Positions 1 through 8,116 of a DNA stretch of 64,000 nt are shown piece by piece (the stretch's first letter is position 1; each line of letters begins with the position of its first letter). The stretch comes from Bacillota bacterium. GTDB taxonomy: Bacteria; Bacillota; Clostridia; Oscillospirales; Ruminococcaceae. The position numbers and the translations under genes are program-made. Location: contig JAEWWT010000006.1 of the NCBI GenBank assembly GCA_023396225.1, positions 1 to 64,000 on the forward strand, written 5' to 3'. The notes beneath the pieces were generated by a model. It had not been told where the DNA came from. It did no database searches and saw nothing but the letters and a program-made list of their open reading frames with translations.

Positions 1-83
1 TGACAGAAAATCTCTGACGGCTTGATTTGGTATGCCGTAAGCAATCAAAATAGGGATAGTTTTCACATTTATGCTCTGATTGT

Positions 84-1856
84 GTGGAAAGCTGGATTAG
101 CTTTGGCATTGTACGGCATTGCCTTAATGAGCTGATGACAAAAAATAATGCAGAGATTCAATCCCTCAAAGAAACTTTAAATAATGAATATATTGCAAAG
201 GCAAATGCTTTTGCCTATATGATAAAATTAGACCCGGATATTAAAGATAATATTTCTGAAATGAACAGAATATGTAAAATGCTTGATGTCGATGAACTTC
301 ACATCACCGATAACAAAGGCGTTTTAAGATGGGGAACAGTTGAAGGTTACTATGGCTTTGATTTTGCAACATCTGATCAGGCAAAAGAATTTATGCCTAT
401 ACTGGATGATATCTCACTTGAAATTGCACAAGAACCGCAGGTAAACGGAGCTGAAGGCAAGCTGTTTCAGTATGTCAGCGTTGCAAGACGTGATTCGAAG
501 GGTATCGTTCAGGTAGGACTTAAACCGACAAGACTTGATAATGCAATACAGGCTAACTCCCTTGACAATGTACTTACAAATTACACTTTTGGCGATGATG
601 CTTTTGTCTTTGCTGTAAACAAAGCAGACCATACTTTTCTTTCTTACAAAAATAATCCTGCACTTCTAGGAAAATCTGCAATTGACGCTGGCATAAAGGA
701 AAGAAATCTGAAAAATGAATATTGCGGCACCATTAAAATTGACGGCATTTCATATTATGCAATGTTCTTTGAACAGAATGATATGTTCCTTTGCACCGCA
801 GTTCCGGTTAAAAATATGCAGGAAGGCTGCGGCAGTATAATTGCAGTAATTATTTTACTTGTATTAATCATTTTTGTTGCAATCTACTTTGTATTGAAGT
901 CAATTATTAAAAAGCTTGTGATTAACGGCCTTAACAATACAGTTAATGTCATTAATCAAATTTCGTCAGGCAATCTCAATGCTGTTGCAAACGAGCATAG
1001 CGCACCAGAATTTTCTGTATTGTCTGACGGTATAAACAATATGACAAACAATCTTAAAGCAAAAATCAGCGAGGCTCATGATATGGTTGAAAAGCAGAAT
1101 AATCTTTTCAAAGAAATATCCCTTGCTTCAGTTGGTATCAGAAATCAATCAGACAGTATGCAGGGTATATCACATACGCTTTCAACCGGTTCAAGCACAC
1201 AGGCAGCAACTGTTGAGGAAATCTCTGCAGCTTTCTCGAACATCACAGAATCTGCAAATCAGAACTCAAAGCAGGCTGGTGAGGCTGCAAAAATTGCTGA
1301 AAAGACCGAAGCACAGCTTAATGTCGGAGTTGAAAAGCTCAAGCTTATGAACAAATCCATGGAAGAGATAAGCGGCACATCTACACAAATCAAGACTATT
1401 ATTAAAACTATTGACGATATAGCATTTCAGACAAATATTCTTGCTCTTAATGCAGCAGTAGAAGCAGCAAGAGCCGGTGTCCATGGCAAGGGCTTCGCCG
1501 TAGTTGCAGATGAAGTAAGAACCCTTGCAAACAAGAGTGCGGAAGCCGCAAGCAACACCTCTGTTCTTATCCAGACAACTCTTGATGCTATTGATAAGGG
1601 TAACAAGGTTGCAAACGAAACCGCTGACACGTTAATGTCACTTCTTGATATTACACATGAAAGCACAACCATTATGAATGACATTTACAAGCATGCAGAA
1701 AGTCAGGCAAAGGCAATAGGTGAAGTAAATGCAGGAGTTGAACAGATTTCAACAGTAATTCAGGATAACTCCCGTATTTCTGCAGATGCTGAATCAACAG
1801 CAAATAAACTTACAGAAGAATCGAACGCATTAAATAATCTTATTGCAATCAATTAA
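84..1856 (+). CDS. Methyl-accepting chemotaxis protein, N-terminus probably damaged
   Basis: Chemoreceptor that passes ligand signals to CheA/CheW. The order is an extracytoplasmic sensor region (about residues 20-245, Cache-like length), one strong membrane segment (250-271), a HAMP-like linker and a long coiled-coil signalling domain. The conserved hairpin tip is visible as FQTNILALNAAVEAARAG, followed by GKGFAVVADEVRTLA. The open frame starts at a GTG and lacks the usual first membrane helix. In-frame stops occur just upstream at 15, 51 and 57. A hydrophobic stretch is readable in another frame at about 67-129, so a frameshift near 120-135 may have separated the first helix. A strong terminator follows at once. 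The family call is certain; whether the protein is functional is not. Confidence 0.85.
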   Translation: MESWISFGIVRHCLNELMTKNNAEIQSLKETLNNEYIAKANAFAYMIKLDPDIKDNISEMNRICKMLDVDELHITDNKGVLRWGTVEGYYGFDFATSDQAKEFMPILDDISLEIAQEPQVNGAEGKLFQYVSVARRDSKGIVQVGLKPTRLDNAIQANSLDNVLTNYTFGDDAFVFAVNKADHTFLSYKNNPALLGKSAIDAGIKERNLKNEYCGTIKIDGISYYAMFFEQNDMFLCTAVPVKNMQEGCGSIIAVIILLVLIIFVAIYFVLKSIIKKLVINGLNNTVNVINQISSGNLNAVANEHSAPEFSVLSDGINNMTNNLKAKISEAHDMVEKQNNLFKEISLASVGIRNQSDSMQGISHTLSTGSSTQAATVEEISAAFSNITESANQNSKQAGEAAKIAEKTEAQLNVGVEKLKLMNKSMEEISGTSTQIKTIIKTIDDIAFQTNILALNAAVEAARAGVHGKGFAVVADEVRTLANKSAEAASNTSVLIQTTLDAIDKGNKVANETADTLMSLLDITHESTTIMNDIYKHAESQAKAIGEVNAGVEQISTVIQDNSRISADAESTANKLTEESNALNNLIAIN

Positions 1857-1860
1857 AACT

Positions 1861-1890
1861 AAAGCGGTACAAATTCTGTACCGCTTTTTT
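1861..1890 (+). terminator. Rho-independent terminator of the chemoreceptor gene
   Basis: Perfect hairpin AAAGCGGTACA / TGTACCGCTTT with a 4-5 nt loop followed by a run of T, beginning 5 nt after the stop codon. Confidence 0.92.
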
Positions 1891-1928
1891 ATATAAATTA
1901 CAACTAACTCATGCTTAACAGAAAAGAT

Positions 1929-1958
1929 AATGCGGTACAATTTCTGCACCGCATTTTT
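1929..1958. terminator. Second, nearly identical hairpin terminator
   Basis: Hairpin AATGCGGTACA / TGCACCGCATT with T-run on the + strand and an A-rich left flank. It lies between the convergent chemoreceptor gene and the leftward small gene and could serve both. It looks like a diverged duplicate of the hairpin 40 nt upstream. Confidence 0.75.
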
Positions 1959-1964
1959 ATGTAT

Positions 1965-2300
1965 TTATGCTACTTCAGGTTCCTTCTCAAGCTCTTTTGA
2001 CATCAAGGTAACAAGGGATTCAAATTTTCCCCTTACATCAAAATGTTCTTCACCGCTGACAATCATATCGTTAATGTATTCAAGCATGTTCTTTAACGCT
2101 TCAGTCATTTCAATGTAATATTCCATTCTTTGATCTGAAAGTCCGGTAGCAACAGCATATTCAACAGCCCTTACAGCATTGTAACAATCACAGAGAACTT
2201 CAGTTGCAGAATCATTACCTTCCTGTTTTTCTGCACAGTCAACTCCCTCAACAGCAGTATTAAGCAGCTCTATTACCTGATTTTTTATATCCTTTGTCAT
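1965..2300 (-). CDS. Hypothetical small acidic helical protein
   Basis: I do not recognise this 111-residue protein. It is acidic, predicted to be almost wholly alpha-helical by composition and periodicity, and has no signal peptide or membrane segment. It has two Cys close together (VLCDCYNAV) and a third near residue 22. An AAGGGG ribosome site lies about 10 nt before the ATG. It converges on the chemoreceptor gene and shares its terminator region. A chemotaxis-linked role is possible from position only and is not supported by any motif. Confidence 0.6.
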   Translation of the reverse strand: MTKDIKNQVIELLNTAVEGVDCAEKQEGNDSATEVLCDCYNAVRAVEYAVATGLSDQRMEYYIEMTEALKNMLEYINDMIVSGEEHFDVRGKFESLVTLMSKELEKEPEVA

Positions 2301-2380
2301 AAAAGCACATCCCCTTCAATAACTTATACAATAGTTATCGTCAAAATATATATTAAGTTTAGCACATTTAAATAATTTTT

Positions 2381-2429
2381 TCAATAAAAAACTAAAAAAA
2401 GATGGCGGATTGTTTAGTGCCAATCCGCC
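2381..2429 (-). terminator. Rho-independent terminator for the leftward deacetylase gene
   Basis: Hairpin GGCGGATTG / CAATCCGCC (2404-2412 and 2421-2429). On the minus strand it is followed by a T-rich tract complementary to the A-runs at 2381-2400. It lies about 130 nt beyond the deacetylase stop codon, leaving a long 3' untranslated region. Confidence 0.85.
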
Positions 2430-2558
2430 GAAAGAAAAAGAAACAAGGAGACACGACAAACTCGTGTACAGAAGTCCTGCCGTCTGCATCAGCAGAACAG
2501 ATATATCATAACAATGGAAACCGAAAATGCGATAACCAAAAGTTAAGAATAAGCATTT

Positions 2559-3374
2559 TTATGCGGGAAGAGCAATTTCATAGCCCTGAGCCCTGAAGCT
2601 GTCAATCACATCACCCAGAATAGCGGCATTAGTACTTGAAACACTGTGGAGTAAAACAATTTCGCCGCCATGTGCAGAACCTGTAATTTTATTAAAGGCG
2701 GTCTGAACATCAGGCTGATTATTTACATCCCAGTCACAGTAAGCAAAACTCCAAACAAGAGTTTTATAGCCGATTTTCTGTGCAACTGCAAGAGCTTTTT
2801 CGGAATATTCCCCGCAAGGAGGACGGAAGTAAGTCATTTCAACGCCATAAGTTTCCTTGACATAATCGTGATTACACTTGAGTTCCTTTTCAGCCTCAGC
2901 AATTGAAAGACTTGGTAATGAAGCATGGTCATAACCATGGTTCGCTATAATGTGCCCCTCGTCAATCATCCGCTTTACCAATTCAGGATTTCTTCTTGCA
3001 TAATCCCCCGTCAGGAAGAAAATTGCCTTAGCGTTTTTCTCCTTGAGAGTATCAAGTATCGGCGCAGTATATCCGTTTTCATATCCCTGATCAAACGTCA
3101 GACAAATATTTTTATCTGACTCGAAAACAGCATATGCATCATAGCAACTGTATTTTGCATTGAAATCAAGCGCACAAAGCGGACGGTTTTTATCATCACA
3201 CTGATGCCCCTGGCCATAACCAAAGCACTCATTGTCAAGACAGTTGATTTCATCATCGGAAAGCTGAATGCGGTTTTCTGCTGGAGCAGTACTGCATATA
3301 ACAGAATCTCCGTTCTGAAATCCTAATGAAAGTGTCATTACAGCTGTAATTATAATAAACAATGATTTGAACAT
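2559..3374 (-). CDS. pdaA: PdaA-like polysaccharide deacetylase (CE4)
   Basis: Exported peptidoglycan N-deacetylase of carbohydrate esterase family 4. It most resembles PdaA, which makes the muramic delta-lactam of spore cortex in sporeformers. Visible CE4 motifs, in order, are TFDQGYENG (catalytic Asp and metal Asp), HGYDH (metal His-x3-His), RPPCGEYS, and LLHSVS with the second catalytic His. The N-terminus has a hydrophobic signal segment. I start at the internal ATG (MFKSLF) because CAGGAG lies 8 nt upstream of it, while the longer start at 3392 has no site. The PdaA-type wording around the Asp motif supports the subtype. Cortex function is inferred, and is consistent with a SpoIIE-like gene elsewhere in the window. 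Confidence 0.82.
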   Translation of the reverse strand: MFKSLFIIITAVMTLSLGFQNGDSVICSTAPAENRIQLSDDEINCLDNECFGYGQGHQCDDKNRPLCALDFNAKYSCYDAYAVFESDKNICLTFDQGYENGYTAPILDTLKEKNAKAIFFLTGDYARRNPELVKRMIDEGHIIANHGYDHASLPSLSIAEAEKELKCNHDYVKETYGVEMTYFRPPCGEYSEKALAVAQKIGYKTLVWSFAYCDWDVNNQPDVQTAFNKITGSAHGGEIVLLHSVSSTNAAILGDVIDSFRAQGYEIALPA

Positions 3375-3581
3375 TGACAAACTCCTGTTCATAATATATT
3401 TGCATGTTTATTATCTGATGATACTATTCAAATATGCTAAGCATATTATAACATATTTTTCGGATAATAAAACTACAATAGTATTACAAACATATGTCAG
3501 TTTTAATCTTTTTTTGTAATAATTATAACAATAATTTTAAAGCTGCAATTTAAGTATAATTATTAAAAAGGTGAAAATACT

Positions 3582-3623
3582 TAATAAAAATAAAAGTGCG
3601 CTATGGCATGAAGTCATAACGCA
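3582..3623 (-). terminator. Terminator of ireB
   Basis: Stem of 9 bp (3597-3605 with 3615-3623, one G-T pair). On the minus strand it is followed by a T-rich tract. It begins 24 nt after the ireB stop. Confidence 0.75.
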
Positions 3624-3646
3624 GGGCAAATATTTACAAAGATTGA

Positions 3647-3895
3647 TTAATCGTCAAGATACGCTTTAACAAGCACTTGCAAAAGCTCATCTCTGTCTAT
3701 ATGCCTTATAAGACTCCTTGCGTTATTATATGTTGTTATGTACGTCGGATCTTCTGACAAAATATAACCCACGATCTGATTAATAGGATTATATCCTTTT
3801 TCACGAAGAGCGTCATAAATTAATGTTAGATTTTTTCTGAGTTCAACTTCCTTGTCTTCACATACTGAAAACGTCATTGTCTGTTCGTTGTTCAT
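3647..3895 (-). CDS. ireB: IreB-family regulatory phosphoprotein (UPF0297)
   Basis: Small cytosolic protein of the IreB/UPF0297 family. In enterococci IreB is a substrate of the Ser/Thr kinase IreK and affects cephalosporin resistance. The family core is plainly readable: EKGYNPINQIVGYILSEDP, then YNNARSLIR and the C-terminal LVKAYL. Length (82 residues) fits the family. I chose the ATG at 3895 because AAAGGG lies about 10 nt upstream and family members begin at this point. The 18-residue extension to 3949 has no homology. In many Firmicutes this gene sits with ruvX/yrrK, but here it stands alone with its own terminator. Confidence 0.9.
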   Translation of the reverse strand: MNNEQTMTFSVCEDKEVELRKNLTLIYDALREKGYNPINQIVGYILSEDPTYITTYNNARSLIRHIDRDELLQVLVKAYLDD

Positions 3896-4397
3896 TTCTA
3901 CAACACCCTTTCCAAGCAAACGTTTCGTTCGCACAAATTCCGTCATCAACTACTGTATCATTATTATATCCCTTTTTTCTGTTAAAAACAAGTACTTTTG
4001 CATATTTTTTAAAGGTAATTCTTTACTAAAATAATTATAATCTATACAGCAATATCCATATATAGTTATGCACAATCAACAAATAATATTCTTTATTATA
4101 TAAAAATTTCTAAACTATTGACGACAAATTAACAAAATAAGTTTTAAAAATGCTTGTTTCCTTTATATAAATATGCTATTATATATTCAGATTAAACAGA
4201 ACTGAGGTGATATGCTGCTATGGATATTACATATTTAAAAATGATCTGTTATGGAAGATATAACAGTTTTAGAGTAAGTAAAATTGCCATGCAGGAAATC
4301 ACAGCTTTGTTTCAGTTCGTGTTCAGAGTATTTACTCATAGTGATACCTATTGTATTTTATAAAATATCATTTATAATTTATAAGGAGATAATCACT
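3896..4397. other. AT-rich intergenic region between ireB and VOC gene
   Basis: About 500 bp with no confident gene. It contains the divergent promoters of the flanking genes, a weakly supported 47-codon ORF (4220-4363), and a small stem-loop CTGTTAT / ATAACAG near 4246-4268 followed by TTTTA that could act as a weak attenuator. Confidence 0.5.
4220..4363 (+). CDS. Possible small ORF of 47 codons
   Basis: ATG preceded at about 10 nt by GAGGTG, open for 47 codons and ending 34 nt before the VOC start. The peptide (beginning MDITYLKMICYGRY) has no recognisable family, is not obviously membrane-bound and has no repeat. It could be a leader peptide or chance. The only positive evidence is the ribosome site and the position. 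Confidence 0.2.
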   Translation: MDITYLKMICYGRYNSFRVSKIAMQEITALFQFVFRVFTHSDTYCIL

Positions 4398-4784
4398 ATG
4401 AATATTAAAGTAACACATATCGGCATATATACTGCGGATTTAGAACGCATGAGAGAGTTTTATGAGAAATACTTCGGTGCTGTAAGCAATGAGAAATATG
4501 AAAATGACAAAGGCTTTTCAAGTTATTTCATGACACTTGGCAGTGATGTGCGCATTGAAATTATGTCACATACTAATCTTGAACATAGAGAGGTTCTTGA
4601 CAAAGTCAACGGAATAAGTCATATTGCCTTTTCTGTCGGCAGCAAGGACGCTGTTGTCAGCCTGACTGAAAGGCTTGTAGCTGATGGATTTAAACTTAAC
4701 AGCCCTCCAAGAGTAACAGGCGATGGATATTTTGAAAGCAACATTGCAGACCCCGACGGAAACGCTATTGAGATAACTGAATAA
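4398..4784 (+). CDS. VOC-family (glyoxalase/bleomycin-resistance fold) protein
   Basis: Single-domain vicinal oxygen chelate protein of about 128 residues, with two paired beta-alpha-beta-beta-beta modules. Candidate metal ligands are His in VTHIGIY, Glu in RIEIM, His in ISHIAFSV and Glu in IEITE, the usual His/Glu pattern of glyoxalase-I-like enzymes. Start at 4398 is set by AAGGAG 9 nt upstream; an earlier in-frame ATG at 4284 has no site and encodes unrelated residues. The substrate cannot be told from sequence: lactoylglutathione-type isomerase, epimerase or antibiotic binding are all possible in this family. Confidence 0.8.
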   Translation: MNIKVTHIGIYTADLERMREFYEKYFGAVSNEKYENDKGFSSYFMTLGSDVRIEIMSHTNLEHREVLDKVNGISHIAFSVGSKDAVVSLTERLVADGFKLNSPPRVTGDGYFESNIADPDGNAIEITE

Positions 4785-4790
4785 CTTTTA

Positions 4791-4819
4791 AATGCGGCTT
4801 AAAACAGCCGCATTTTTTT
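4791..4819 (+). terminator. Terminator of the VOC gene
   Basis: Perfect 9-bp stem AATGCGGCT / AGCCGCATT with a 6-nt loop and a run of T. Confidence 0.93.
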
Positions 4820-4859
4820 GCTTTTTAAAAAAGATTTTATCCAATATTTTAGATACCTC

Positions 4860-4888
4860 TTGCAATTTCTGAAAAAACGTGTTATAAT
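4860..4888 (+). promoter_or_regulatory. Promoter of the SRP RNA gene
   Basis: -35 TTGCAA (4860-4865), 17-nt spacer, -10 TATAAT (4883-4888) preceded by TGT, an extended -10. The predicted start is about 4895, roughly 17 nt before the paired 5' strand of the RNA. Confidence 0.8.
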
Positions 4889-4911
4889 AATGACCTATTA
4901 TGGATTTCATT

Positions 4912-5040
4912 AATCCGATATATAGGTGTGCGGGCCCTGTGCAACAAAACACCGTGAACCATGTCAGGCGGGGAACCGAGCAGCATTAAGCGGATCGTTT
5001 TGTGTGCCGCAGCAAGCCTGCACACCTATGTATCGGATTT
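4912..5040 (+). ncRNA. ffs: Signal recognition particle RNA (4.5S/scRNA)
   Basis: RNA scaffold that binds Ffh in the signal recognition particle. The conserved apical domain is readable as GTGAACC..GTCAGGCGGGGAACCG followed by AGCAGCATTAAG, the asymmetric loop that contacts the Ffh M domain, and GTGTGCCGC returns on the 3' side. The outer helix is long: AGGTGTGCGGG (4924-4934) pairs with CCTGCACACCT (5017-5027), and pairing continues outward to about 4912 and 5039 (AATCCGATA with TATCGGATT). A T-rich stretch follows, so the outer helix may double as terminator. Position directly upstream of the dnaX-ybaB-recR set matches the scr-dnaX-yaaK-recR order of Bacillus. Mature ends are not determined. 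Confidence 0.9.
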
Positions 5041-5166
5041 GCTATATCTTTTTGTAAAAATATCACCAATAATTACGACCGCAACATTTTTAAGCTTCGG
5101 ATTTTATTACTTCATATTACTTTTGTTTTATTATATAGATTCACACAAAACATAGCAAGACATTGG

Positions 5167-5205
5167 AAGGAGGGCATGCTTCAAACAGGAAGCATCATAC
5201 TATAA
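5167..5205 (+). promoter_or_regulatory. Shine-Dalgarno / hairpin / 9-codon uORF upstream of TPR gene
   Basis: A strong site AAGGAGGG ends at 5174 but the TPR start codon is at 5206, too far away. Between them sits a perfect 7-bp hairpin, ATGCTTC / GAAGCAT (5176-5182, 5189-5195, 6-nt loop). Folding it leaves 11 nt (1 + 10) between site and ATG. The first hairpin arm also opens an in-frame 9-codon ORF (5176-5205, MLQTGSIIL) whose TAA abuts the TPR ATG. Either the hairpin is bypassed by the ribosome or the uORF couples translation. Confidence 0.6.
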
Positions 5206-6096
5206 ATGAATTCTTTTTTCAGATTGTTGTTCAGAGCGGTAAAAAGTGCTTCGTTCCCTGTTCTTGTCTTTCTCTTCGGAGGAATTATTTTTGTAGTATC
5301 TTTCTCCGATAATAACGTTGTCAGGAACACTTATGCATTTGTTGTTTTTACTGCAATAATCTGGCTGCTGACAGTTCTGTTCTTTGCAATGAACAACCTT
5401 CTGTTTGCCCCGTCTGCAAGCTCTGTCTTTGAAAACTGCTTTAATGGAATAAATAAAAGTTCCCGTCTGTTTAAAAAAGCGCTTAAGAACCTTACTTCTG
5501 AATCGTATAACGCTGCTCTTCAGGCTTTTCAGCAGCTCATGGAAATGAAAATTTCGGATAAAGAAAAATCCGTTTTGTATTATTTTACAGCAAGATGTTA
5601 TCACAAAATGGGTTACCCGTCAAACGCAGTTAAGTATTATGACCTCGCCATTGAAAACAACTTCGGATCGACAGATGCTTACTACAATGCAGCAAGATGT
5701 TGCACCGCAAATGGGATGTATGCGGAAGCAGAGGATTATTACACACGTCTTCATAAGGCCGACCCTGACGCTGATTATTACTACACAGAGCTTGGAATGC
5801 TTGAAATCAAAAAAGAAAACGCAGAAAAAGCCCTACAGTATTTTGTGTATTCAATTAAGAATAAATACAACTATGCAATTGCACTTGGCGGAGCGGCTGT
5901 AGCCTGCCTGCTTCTTCGTAGATTCGATGAAAGCCGTGCATATTACTGCAGTGCTATTGTAAATGATATATCCGATATTGATAGCTTTACTGCTTATTAT
6001 AAAAGCATTGCAGATTTAGTCGGATATGACCCGAACACAAGCGTCGGAAATGATTCGGGCAGTGTCCCTGCCAAATCAGAATTAATGCAGGAGTGA
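5206..6096 (+). CDS. Membrane-anchored TPR-repeat protein
   Basis: Protein of 296 residues with two N-terminal membrane segments (about 15-36 and 41-63) and a cytoplasmic array of tetratricopeptide-like repeats (about 95-260), seen in motifs such as YYFTARCYHKMGYPSNAVKYY and YYNAARCCTANGMYAEAEDYY. TPR arrays hold protein partners together; the partner is unknown. The gene lies between the SRP RNA and dnaX with only 5 nt to dnaX, so it is probably co-transcribed with dnaX-ybaB-recR. The start at 5206 is supported by the conserved hydrophobic N-terminus but has an unusual initiation region (see the hairpin entry). I cannot assign a function. Confidence 0.8.
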   Translation: MNSFFRLLFRAVKSASFPVLVFLFGGIIFVVSFSDNNVVRNTYAFVVFTAIIWLLTVLFFAMNNLLFAPSASSVFENCFNGINKSSRLFKKALKNLTSESYNAALQAFQQLMEMKISDKEKSVLYYFTARCYHKMGYPSNAVKYYDLAIENNFGSTDAYYNAARCCTANGMYAEAEDYYTRLHKADPDADYYYTELGMLEIKKENAEKALQYFVYSIKNKYNYAIALGGAAVACLLLRRFDESRAYYCSAIVNDISDIDSFTAYYKSIADLVGYDPNTSVGNDSGSVPAKSELMQE

Positions 6097-6101
6097 TTTG
6101 A

Positions 6102-7712
6102 TTGTACAAGGCTTTATACAGAAAATATCGTCCGCTGACATTTGATGATGTTATTTCACAGCCACATGTTACAAAAACACTTTTAAATCAGATAAAGAAC
6201 GGAAAGACTGCTCATGCATACCTGTTTACAGGCTCAAGAGGAACAGGAAAGACTACATGCGCAAGAATTCTTGCAAAGGCTATCAACTGCGAACATCCTG
6301 TTGATGGAAATCCATGCCTTGAATGTGATATATGCCGGGATGCAGAGATTGGCGCTCTATCCGATATTATTGAAATCGATGCCGCTTCAAACAACGGCGT
6401 TGACGATGTACGTGACCTTCGTGACGGAGCAATTTATACACCTGAACGGTGCAAGTACAAGATTTATATAATCGATGAAGTCCATATGCTTTCAAAGGAA
6501 GCCTTCAACGCTTTGCTTAAAATCATGGAAGAACCTCCTGCCCATGTTAAGTTCATTCTTGCGACAACGGAAATACACAAGGTTCTGCCTACTATTCTTT
6601 CACGTTGTCAGAGATTTGATTTCAGAAGAATTCTTCCTGCTGATATTACTTCACGACTTCTTGAAATCGCACAGAAAGAAAATATCACGCTGTCACAGGA
6701 CGCCGCAGAGCTGATTGCAAAAACTGCGGACGGAGGAATGAGAGATGCTCTTTCATTGCTTGACCAGTGCATAGCATATTCAGATAATATAACTGCGGAA
6801 ACAGTTTCCAATGCCGCAGGAATTGCAGGCCGTGATTATCTTTTTGATATTATTGAAGCCATTGCAGACGGAGATACCTGCAAAGCTGTTACCGTAACGG
6901 ACAGGCTTTATACTATGTCAAAGGATATGCAAAGGCTTTGTGATGAACTTATTACACAGTTCAGAAACGTTATGATGGCAAAAAGTGTCCCTGAAAATAC
7001 AGATATAATTGTCTGTATGCCTGATGAACTGACAAGAATAAAAGCTATTGCCCAGAAGATGAGTTTGTCTGAGATTATATCAAAGCTGGAGCTGCTTCAA
7101 AGCTGTAACGAAAGGATTTCACGTTCATCTTCAAAGCGTGTTGAATTTGAAATGTGTCTTATCAGACTTTGCAGTTCGGGTATCTTAAATGAAAACAACG
7201 CAAAAACTGTTGACAATTCAGATATTTATGCTAAAATTGAAATGCTGGAGAATAAACTGAACAACGTACAGGACAATACTGCGAAATACAGCAGGACAAG
7301 TCCGCATAGAGCAGAAACAGCAAGACCCGTTCCGGAAAGTCAATCAAAAGAACAGGGCGGTGATGTTTCAAAGCTTCGTGCAGAGGACTTTACTCCCCTT
7401 GCAGAGTGGGCAGAAGTGCTGGAGAATTTCGAGAAGATTTGTCCGTCTGTTTCAGGAACACTTCATGGCTCAAAAGCAATGCAGAATCAGAACTTTCTGC
7501 TTGTATATACCGAAAATGCATTTTTCATTCAGCTTTTAAAAGTAAAGGAAAATGCCGAAAAGCTTCGTGAATCGGTAAAGGCTGTAACGGGAAAAACATT
7601 CCGTATTCTGGCTAAATGCACAGCCTCGGAAGAAACACCTGGAGCAAAGGTTCAGGACATTCTCAAGAAAGCAAAGGAAAATAATATTCCTACCGACTTT
7701 CAGAATAAATAA
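6102..7712 (+). CDS. dnaX: DNA polymerase III subunit gamma/tau
   Basis: Clamp-loader ATPase that assembles the replicative polymerase holoenzyme. The N-terminal AAA+ module starts with the family signature YKALYRKYRP. Visible motifs are Walker A GSRGTGKTT, a four-Cys zinc site (CEHP..CLECDIC), Walker B IIDEVHMLS, and the sensor/SRC motif LSRCQRFDF. Domain III follows, then a hydrophilic linker (about residues 385-430) and a tau-like C-terminal domain. The start is a TTG at 6102, supported by GGAG 8 nt upstream and by the exact position of the family start. No A-rich frameshift signal for a separate gamma form is evident. It is the second gene of the TPR-dnaX-ybaB-recR run. Confidence 0.96.
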   Translation: MYKALYRKYRPLTFDDVISQPHVTKTLLNQIKNGKTAHAYLFTGSRGTGKTTCARILAKAINCEHPVDGNPCLECDICRDAEIGALSDIIEIDAASNNGVDDVRDLRDGAIYTPERCKYKIYIIDEVHMLSKEAFNALLKIMEEPPAHVKFILATTEIHKVLPTILSRCQRFDFRRILPADITSRLLEIAQKENITLSQDAAELIAKTADGGMRDALSLLDQCIAYSDNITAETVSNAAGIAGRDYLFDIIEAIADGDTCKAVTVTDRLYTMSKDMQRLCDELITQFRNVMMAKSVPENTDIIVCMPDELTRIKAIAQKMSLSEIISKLELLQSCNERISRSSSKRVEFEMCLIRLCSSGILNENNAKTVDNSDIYAKIEMLENKLNNVQDNTAKYSRTSPHRAETARPVPESQSKEQGGDVSKLRAEDFTPLAEWAEVLENFEKICPSVSGTLHGSKAMQNQNFLLVYTENAFFIQLLKVKENAEKLRESVKAVTGKTFRILAKCTASEETPGAKVQDILKKAKENNIPTDFQNK

Positions 7713-7738
7713 TTAATATAATCAAAGGAGTTATTACA

Positions 7739-8086
7739 ATGAAAGCAAGATTACCACAGGGTATGGGCGGCGGAGCTCAGAACATGAACAGCATGATTAA
7801 GCAGGCTCAGAAAATGCAGAGCGAAATCACAGCTATTCAGGAAGATATTGAAGCAAGAGATTTCTCAGCATCAGTAGGCGGCGGACAGGTTGAAGTTGTT
7901 CTTACAGGCAAAAAGGAAATCAAGAGCCTTTCAATCAAGCCGGAGGTTGTTGATCCGGAAGATATTGAAATGCTTCAGGACCTTATCATCAGTGCAATTA
8001 ATCAGGCTGTAAAGAATATTGAAGATACATGCGAAAAGGAAATGGGCGCAGTTACAGGCGGAGCTTCTTTCCCTGGACTATTCTAA
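7739..8086 (+). CDS. ybaB: YbaB/EbfC nucleoid-associated protein
   Basis: Small DNA-binding protein of the YbaB/EbfC family, which forms a dimer with a tweezer-like shape and coats the nucleoid. The family pattern is clear: a Gly/Met/Gln-rich start, MIKQAQKMQSEI, the GGGQVEVVLTGKKEI strand pair and a C-terminal helix ending in GLF. Length of 115 residues is usual. An AAAGGAG site precedes the ATG. Its place between dnaX and recR is conserved in many bacteria and suggests a link to replication or recombinational repair. Confidence 0.94.
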   Translation: MKARLPQGMGGGAQNMNSMIKQAQKMQSEITAIQEDIEARDFSASVGGGQVEVVLTGKKEIKSLSIKPEVVDPEDIEMLQDLIISAINQAVKNIEDTCEKEMGAVTGGASFPGLF

Positions 8087-8116
8087 TTGCTGCAAACATA
8101 TAGTTATGCACACATA

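Noticed and set aside
2402..2596. Plus-strand 64-codon ORF MADCLVPIRRKKKK..
   Set aside because: It runs through the terminator hairpin and into the 3' end of the deacetylase gene, with no ribosome site.
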